From Pseudomonadota bacterium (lineage in GTDB: Bacteria > Desulfobacterota > Desulfobulbia > Desulfobulbales > SURF-16), in NCBI GenBank assembly GCA_030597865.1, contig JAUVQZ010000071.1, positions 1 to 11,702 of the forward strand: 11,702 nt of DNA, read 5' to 3'. The position numbers and the translations under genes are program-made. A model generated the notes under the pieces. The model was not told where the DNA came from and ran no database searches. It saw only the letters and a list, made by a program, of their open reading frames with translations. Positions 8,309-11,702 of the stretch are shown one piece after another. Every line of letters begins with the position of its first letter. The stretch's first letter is position 1.

Positions 8309-8346
8309 CAGACCCTTGATCAATAAGGGTAGCAGCCTAGGGTCTG
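8309..8346. repeat. Nested inverted repeats after the lipoprotein gene
   Basis: CAGACCCT (8309-8316) and AGGGTCTG (8339-8346) are perfect inverted copies. Nested with them, ACCCTT (8312-8317) can instead pair with AAGGGT (8325-8330) around a GATCAAT loop. The structures begin 10 bases after the lipoprotein stop and may stabilise or end its mRNA. There is no T-run, so intrinsic termination is only a weak possibility. Confidence 0.5.
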
Positions 8347-8370
8347 AGGTCTGAGGTCGGCGCTTGCGCC
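8341..8370. repeat. Short tandem repeat followed by a tight GC hairpin
   Basis: GGTCTGA occurs twice in a row (8341-8347, 8348-8354) and is followed by a third partial copy GGTC (8355-8358). Directly after it, GGCG-CTTG-CGCC (8359-8370) forms a compact hairpin with a CTTG tetraloop. The hairpin ends 8 bases before the ATG at 8379 and could restrict its translation. The cluster looks like a degraded intergenic repeat element. Confidence 0.45.
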
Positions 8371-8378
8371 CCTTGGCC

Positions 8379-8747
8379 ATGGAGCAATTGATTACCGACA
8401 AAGCCATTATCCTCAGCAAGGACCAGAAGAGCGAGATAATGCCGATTATCCAGGAATTGTCCAGCCCAGGGCTTGCCGCTGACCAGATGGCTGCCCTGAA
8501 GATGCGGTTCAGAAATGTCCTTGAGCCCTCTCAACTGCAAAAGATGCAGGAGTGGCAGGCAACGGCTGCTGAAAAGGCCCGGGGGCTTTGGGCAATACCG
8601 CCTGGCCTCAGCACATTGATAGCAACATATACGGGCATAAGTACGGAGATGGTCCAGGAAAAAATAGCGGCCCTGCAGGCCTGGTGGCAGACAGTAAGAC
8701 CGGTAAACAGCGCCGAAAAGCTCCGCGGCACCATTGGCGCCATCTGA
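8379..8747 (+). CDS. Hypothetical protein, possibly N-terminally truncated
   Basis: 123 residues from ATG 8379 (an upstream TTG at 8364 would add five but lies inside a hairpin). I do not recognise a named family. Residues 1-60 form a mostly helical segment with the pattern LSKDQKSEIMPIIQEL followed by AADQMAALKMRF and EPSQLQKMQEW. This resembles helical Spy/CpxP-like or LTxxQ-type periplasmic segments, in which leucine-rich helices are spaced by Gln-rich turns. Such proteins normally carry a signal peptide. None is present here, and the sequence just upstream is repeat-rich, so the 5' end may have been lost. A weak GG-rich stretch precedes the ATG but there is no convincing ribosome binding site. 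Expression is uncertain. Confidence 0.55.
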   Translation: MEQLITDKAIILSKDQKSEIMPIIQELSSPGLAADQMAALKMRFRNVLEPSQLQKMQEWQATAAEKARGLWAIPPGLSTLIATYTGISTEMVQEKIAALQAWWQTVRPVNSAEKLRGTIGAI

Positions 8748-8813
8748 TTCCCATAGCCAACTTAAGGAGAGCTGGTCAAAGATCCCCCCCTTAGCACTAT
8801 AGCGCCCAACGCC

Positions 8814-9074
8814 ATGGACATCTTAACGACATATCACAGGGCCGGTCTCAGGGTAATGAAGTTTTTCCGATGGGACCTGCAGCTCCATTTTTTCTGGGGA
8901 TTCATCCTCACCCTGCCTGGCGCATACTGGCCGCCGCTCTACAGCGCGGGTATTGTGCTAACCCTTATTAAAGAGGGACTGGACCTGTGGAGTAAGGGGC
9001 GCTGGAGCTGGGACGATGTCTGGTGGGGAATCGCAGGCTCTGTCTTGGCGTTGATCTATCTCTATCCCCTGTAA
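8814..9074 (+). CDS. Small two-helix membrane protein
   Basis: 86 residues. Two hydrophobic segments (about 24-52 and 68-86) flank a polar, Trp-rich loop with the motif LIKEGLDLWSKGRWSWDD. An H-F-W-x-F helix start followed by K-E-x-x-D and S-W-D-D before a Gly-containing helix is reminiscent of small VanZ-like/DUF2279-like or phage-associated membrane proteins, but I cannot assign one with certainty. No good ribosome binding site precedes ATG 8814. A perfect TTAAGGAG lies at 8762-8769, too far upstream to serve this ATG, and the frame is open from 8766 without a normal start codon. A start at Met15 (8856) is less likely. The gene lies between short C-run and G-run sequences of opposite orientation. 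Confidence 0.65.
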   Translation: MDILTTYHRAGLRVMKFFRWDLQLHFFWGFILTLPGAYWPPLYSAGIVLTLIKEGLDLWSKGRWSWDDVWWGIAGSVLALIYLYPL

Positions 9075-9085
9075 AAGGGGGGATA
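9063..9085. repeat. Hairpin spanning the stop codon of the small membrane gene
   Basis: TATCCCC (9063-9069) pairs perfectly with GGGGATA (9079-9085) and encloses the TAA stop at 9072-9074. No T-run follows on the + strand, so it is not a typical terminator. The six-G run (9077-9082) also matches in reverse the seven-C run at 8784-8790 on the other side of the gene. Confidence 0.4.
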
Positions 9086-9156
9086 CTGCTGCCAAGACCA
9101 TTCACCCAACTGGGAAAGTTGAGTCATTAACCTGAGGCGCCAGTGAAAAAAACTCC

Positions 9157-10054
9157 ATGTATTTTCAGACAGTAAAGACAGCTCTCCCCATACTTGCCCT
9201 GGTAATCGGCATTGTGTCTCTGCCCCTCGCTCTTTATGGACCATATTGCTAAGCCAGGACAACCAGTGGGGCTTGAACGTTATGTACTCCGGGCCGGACC
9301 CATTTTTTGATCGGCACCCCCTTTGCCAATGCCTCAGGCCTTACCTTCAACCCCCTCAGCCAGACCCTCCTTGTGGTATTCAACCGGCCGGCCAGGATTA
9401 TGGAGCTTGGTCTTGACGGCTCAAAAAAACGAACCATCACCCTGCATGGCTTTAATGATACGGAGGGCATGACCCACATTCGCCATAACATCTTTGCCGT
9501 GCTTGAGGAGAGACGGCAAACGATCTGTATCATTGATGATCGAGCCAGGCACCACGGCAATTGACCGCAGCAATGCCGAGATTATCACCGTTGACCACAC
9601 ACCTGACGGAAATAAGGGTCTTGAAGGAATCTCCTATGATGGAGATGGTCACCATTTTTACGTGGTCAAGGAGAAGAACCCCCGCAGGATTTATCAGCTA
9701 GCGTGGCCAACCGCAGCAAACAATGGAGCAGCTCCCAGGCAACCATGGAACATCCAGGAAGAATCATTGTCACTAAAAGACCTCTCTGACATCTACCATC
9801 ATCCGGCCACCGGCAATCTCCTGATGTTGAGTGATGAATCCGCCACTGTTGTTGAAACCACGAGGGACGGCAAAGAGCGTGGTCGTCTCTTCCTAAAGAA
9901 AAGCCGATCAACCGGACTAATAAGAGATGTCAGGCATGCCGAGGGCATTACCATGGATGGCAGGGGTGTTCTGTTCATCTGCAGCGAACCAAACCTCCTC
10001 TACCTGTTTACTAAATCAACCGGCCAGGCCCGGGAAATTGCGCCGGGTCTATAA
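9157..10054 (+). pseudogene. SdiA-regulated-family beta-propeller protein, broken by frameshifts
   Basis: The pieces in different frames together make one exported protein of about 298 codons. Piece 1 (9157-9249) encodes a signal-peptide-like N-terminus and ends at TAA 9250. Piece 2 (from about 9236 to 9308, next frame) reads GLERYVLRAGPIF. Piece 3 (about 9304-9540, first frame again) reads ASGLTFNPLSQTLLVVF, then DTEGMTH and EERRQTICIID. Piece 4 (about 9540-10054) reads EPGTTAIDRS, then LEGISYDGDG, and ends with HAEGITMDGRG and a C-terminal strand. This order matches the SdiA-regulated (YjiK-like) family of periplasmic beta-propellers. The breaks are near 9236-9250, at the six-T run 9303-9308 and near 9533-9542. 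A single base error at each would restore the frame, so real decay, assembly error and slippage at the T-run are all possible. No function is established for this family member. Confidence 0.75.
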
Positions 10055-10060
10055 ATAAGA

Positions 10061-10085
10061 GGGGCGTGGCTCGCCTTGTTTTTTT
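10061..10085 (+). terminator. Rho-independent terminator
   Basis: GGCG (10063-10066) and CGCC (10072-10075) pair around TGGCT. The stem extends by two G.T pairs (10061-10062 with 10076-10077) and is followed by G and a seven-T run (10079-10085). It sits 6 bases after the stop of the SdiA-regulated pseudogene, and separates it from the xpaC-telA block. Confidence 0.7.
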
Positions 10086-10127
10086 ATACAGCGCACCACT
10101 CTGCATCCTGTTGGTCCTTCTTGGTGT

Positions 10128-10158
10128 TTGACACGGGGTGTGAATAGTGAAATATATT
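10128..10158 (+). promoter_or_regulatory. Possible sigma-70-type promoter for the xpaC-telA block
   Basis: A perfect TTGACA (10128-10133) is followed by TATATT (10153-10158). The 19-bp spacer is longer than the usual 17, and a start site 7 bases after the -10 would fall inside the ribosome binding site at 10163-10169, which argues against this exact pairing. It follows the terminator at 10061-10085, where a new promoter is expected. The AT-rich stretch just before the ribosome binding site is unlike its surroundings. Confidence 0.35.
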
Positions 10159-10177
10159 TTTTGGGAGGAAAACTAAA

Positions 10178-10267
10178 ATGCCAAAGGCCTTACGTAAACT
10201 GCTCGGCCTGGCCCTGCTGTTCGCCACCGTCGGTGTCGCGACCTGGCAGGCCCTGCTGGCTGTGTAG
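10178..10267 (+). CDS. 29-residue single-helix membrane microprotein
   Basis: The reading frame begins MPKALRKLLGLALLF and ends in a short hydrophobic tail: basic residues at 3, 6 and 7, then one predicted transmembrane helix (about 8-28) with a single Trp at 23. A strong GGGAGGA (10163-10169) lies 8 bases before the ATG, the best ribosome binding site in the window. The stop (10265-10267) is 2 bases before the xpaC-family ATG, which has no ribosome binding site of its own, so this ORF probably drives translation of that gene by coupling. It could be a small membrane subunit of the XpaC/TelA system or simply a leader peptide. I know of no named family for it. Confidence 0.65.
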   Translation: MPKALRKLLGLALLFATVGVATWQALLAV

Positions 10268-10269
10268 CC

Positions 10270-11232
10270 ATGAAAAATCAAACCCATCAGACGTTAGCCA
10301 AGATCCTTGAATCACTGGCCAGGGAGGCTGCCAAGCTGGCTGGCCGCTGGTTGCCCAGAGGTGCGGCCGAACTGGAGAGACAGGCCCGGCAGAGGGCAAA
10401 GGATGTCCAGGCCTATCGGCAGCGCCGACAGGAGGCGGCCGCCCTGGCACCGCGCAAGGCCCGGCTGCTCTGGTTGCTGCCCCTGCCCCTGATTCCCGCC
10501 ACAATAATTGCCCTGGCCAGCGGCCAGTTCACGGCCTGTATGGTCAACGCCGGCGCCTACGGCCTGTTTCTGGCCGGCGCCTTGCTGTCTGGACAAGGCT
10601 TTCAGCAGGAGGTGGAGCAACGGCAGCAGCAATTCCAGACCACTGGTTCCTGGCCGTTCAAGACCCTGGGCGGCCTGACTGTTGCGCTGGCCACGGCCCT
10701 GACCGCCTGGGCAGGCGCCGGCCACAGCATGGCCATTGCCCTGTCCTTTGGAGGGGGGGCGTTTGCCGCCTTTGCCTTACTCTACGGCCTGGAACCACGC
10801 CAAAGGAGAATCGGCCACGACAACAGCCAGCGTGTCACCGAGGCGCTGCAGCAGGCAGAGCAGAAGATCCTCAGCATTGAGCAGGCCCGTGGCCGGATCA
10901 ACCAGCCTGAGCTCAACCAACGCCTGGGCCGGATCATCGTCCTAGGGCGGGACATCCTGGGGGAGATCGCCCGTGACCCCAGGGATCTGCGCCGGGCCCG
11001 CAAATTCCTCAACACCTATCTTGATGGCGCCCAGCGGGTGGCCACCGGCTATGCCGGGGCCCATGCCAATCTCCGCAGCCAGACGCTGGAGGCTAATTTT
11101 CGTCGCGTCCTGATCACCATTGAAGAGGTGTTCGGCCAGCAGCACCAGCGCCTGCTGGACAACGACCTGCACGACCTTGACGTCAATATGGAGGTGCTGG
11201 AGGCCCAGCTCAAACACGAAGGTCTGAATTGA
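10270..11232 (+). CDS. XpaC-family membrane protein (5-bromo-4-chloroindolyl phosphate hydrolysis protein family)
   Basis: 320 residues. A basic, helical cytoplasmic N-terminus (1-62) is followed by four hydrophobic segments (about 66-83, 90-106, 133-150, 153-173). The soluble C-terminal helical domain (about 185-315) has the XpaC-type core RRARKFLNTYLDGAQRVATGY and a final coiled region FRRVLITIEEVFGQQHQRLL. XpaC-family genes commonly sit beside telA-family genes, as here, which strengthens the assignment. The name comes from a Bacillus hydrolysis phenotype, but no catalytic motif is visible and the true role is unknown; a membrane or envelope-stress function is usually inferred. The start at 10270 relies on coupling to the microprotein 2 bp upstream. 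XpaC proteins in other lineages usually have fewer N-terminal membrane segments, so the four here may be a variant form. Confidence 0.8.
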   Translation: MKNQTHQTLAKILESLAREAAKLAGRWLPRGAAELERQARQRAKDVQAYRQRRQEAAALAPRKARLLWLLPLPLIPATIIALASGQFTACMVNAGAYGLFLAGALLSGQGFQQEVEQRQQQFQTTGSWPFKTLGGLTVALATALTAWAGAGHSMAIALSFGGGAFAAFALLYGLEPRQRRIGHDNSQRVTEALQQAEQKILSIEQARGRINQPELNQRLGRIIVLGRDILGEIARDPRDLRRARKFLNTYLDGAQRVATGYAGAHANLRSQTLEANFRRVLITIEEVFGQQHQRLLDNDLHDLDVNMEVLEAQLKHEGLN

Positions 11233-11261
11233 CGCATACCTATATCAGAGGAACATGAACC

Positions 11262-11702
11262 ATGATGAATGAAACAGAACTCAAGACCATTGAAGGCGAC
11301 CTGCTGCAGGGCACAACGCCGGTGCGTTACCAGCAGGCCGAGCCGTTGGAGCAAGCGGCAATGGATGCCCTGATCCAGGAGATCGACCTTGATGACAGCC
11401 ACTCCCTGCTCTATTTCGGCGCCCCGGCCCAGCAGCAGTTGGCCACTATCTCTGACGACATGCTGGAGGGGGTGCGCAACAAGGACACCGGGCCTGCCGG
11501 AGAGGCCCTCAACCGCATGATGGGCACGGTGCGGGACTTTGATTTGGGCAGTATGGACCCCAACCGCAAACCAGGACTCCTCGCCCGTCTGCTCGGTAAA
11601 ACCAGCCGGCCAGTGAGCCAGTTCCTCCAGCGCTATAAGGAGGTCCGCGACCAGATCGACGCCATCGGTGATGACCTTGAGCGCCACAAGACGCAACTGC
11701 TC
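11262..11702 (+). CDS. TelA-family toxic anion resistance protein (5' part, cut by window end)
   Basis: The frame is open for 147 codons from ATG 11262 to the right edge without a stop. AGAGGA (11247-11252) about 9 bases upstream fits this start (a second ATG follows at 11265). The sequence has the TelA/KlaA pattern: LLYFGAPAQQQLATISDDML near residues 50-69, VRNKDTGPAGEALNRMM near 72-88, then KPGLLARLLGKTS and a long helix LQRYKEVRDQIDAIGDDL. TelA-family proteins are soluble, mostly alpha-helical, and linked to tellurite and other toxic anion or antibiotic tolerance, with unknown mechanism. The 29-bp gap from the XpaC-family gene indicates one operon. About 230-250 further residues are expected beyond the window. 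Confidence 0.85.
   Translation, partial: MMNETELKTIEGDLLQGTTPVRYQQAEPLEQAAMDALIQEIDLDDSHSLLYFGAPAQQQLATISDDMLEGVRNKDTGPAGEALNRMMGTVRDFDLGSMDPNRKPGLLARLLGKTSRPVSQFLQRYKEVRDQIDAIGDDLERHKTQLL

Noticed and set aside
1..11702. CRISPR array, tRNA, rRNA, insertion sequence or prophage genes
   Set aside because: No regularly spaced direct repeats, no tRNA-like cloverleaf or rRNA sequence, and no transposase, integrase or phage structural motifs were seen.

Overview
The window reads almost entirely on the + strand and looks like chromosomal DNA from a strict anaerobe. High GC third positions, a selenocysteine formate dehydrogenase and a ferredoxin-dependent 2-oxoacid oxidoreductase fit a Desulfobacterota-type (deltaproteobacterial) sulfate or sulfur metaboliser, but this lineage call is an inference from gene content only.

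Left part (1-7912), redox metabolism. After a leader with two strong inverted repeats comes one very large gene (144-4253). A simple ORF call would break it in two at a TGA at 2613-2615. That TGA sits exactly at the selenocysteine position of formate dehydrogenase and is followed by a bacterial SECIS-like hairpin, so it is one selenoprotein of about 1,369 residues. It fuses a NuoG-like [2Fe-2S] domain, a GltD/NfnB-like FAD/NAD(P) module, several [4Fe-4S] domains and a molybdopterin formate dehydrogenase. A divergent type I glyceraldehyde-3-phosphate dehydrogenase follows 22 bp later. After a 179-bp gap with inverted repeats come iorA and iorB (indolepyruvate:ferredoxin oxidoreductase), overlapping by 4 bp. 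Together these genes link formate, NAD(P)H, ferredoxin and aryl-2-oxoacid (amino acid) oxidation.

Middle part (7913-10086), small envelope genes and decay. This holds a small lipoprotein with three 15-residue repeats, a structured intergenic stretch with inverted and tandem repeats, a 123-residue protein of unknown function that may have lost its N-terminus, a small membrane protein, and an SdiA-regulated-family gene broken by three apparent frameshifts. An intrinsic terminator closes the segment.

Right part (10128-11702), XpaC/TelA locus. A possible promoter and a strong ribosome binding site precede a 29-residue single-helix membrane microprotein. It is followed 2 bp later by an XpaC-family membrane protein and then by the start of a TelA-family (toxic anion resistance) gene that runs off the window edge.

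The items that most merit a second look are the fused selenocysteine FDH with its neighbours, the GAPDH paralogue with changed phosphate- and cofactor-site residues, the leader with competing hairpins, and the microprotein ahead of xpaC-telA.
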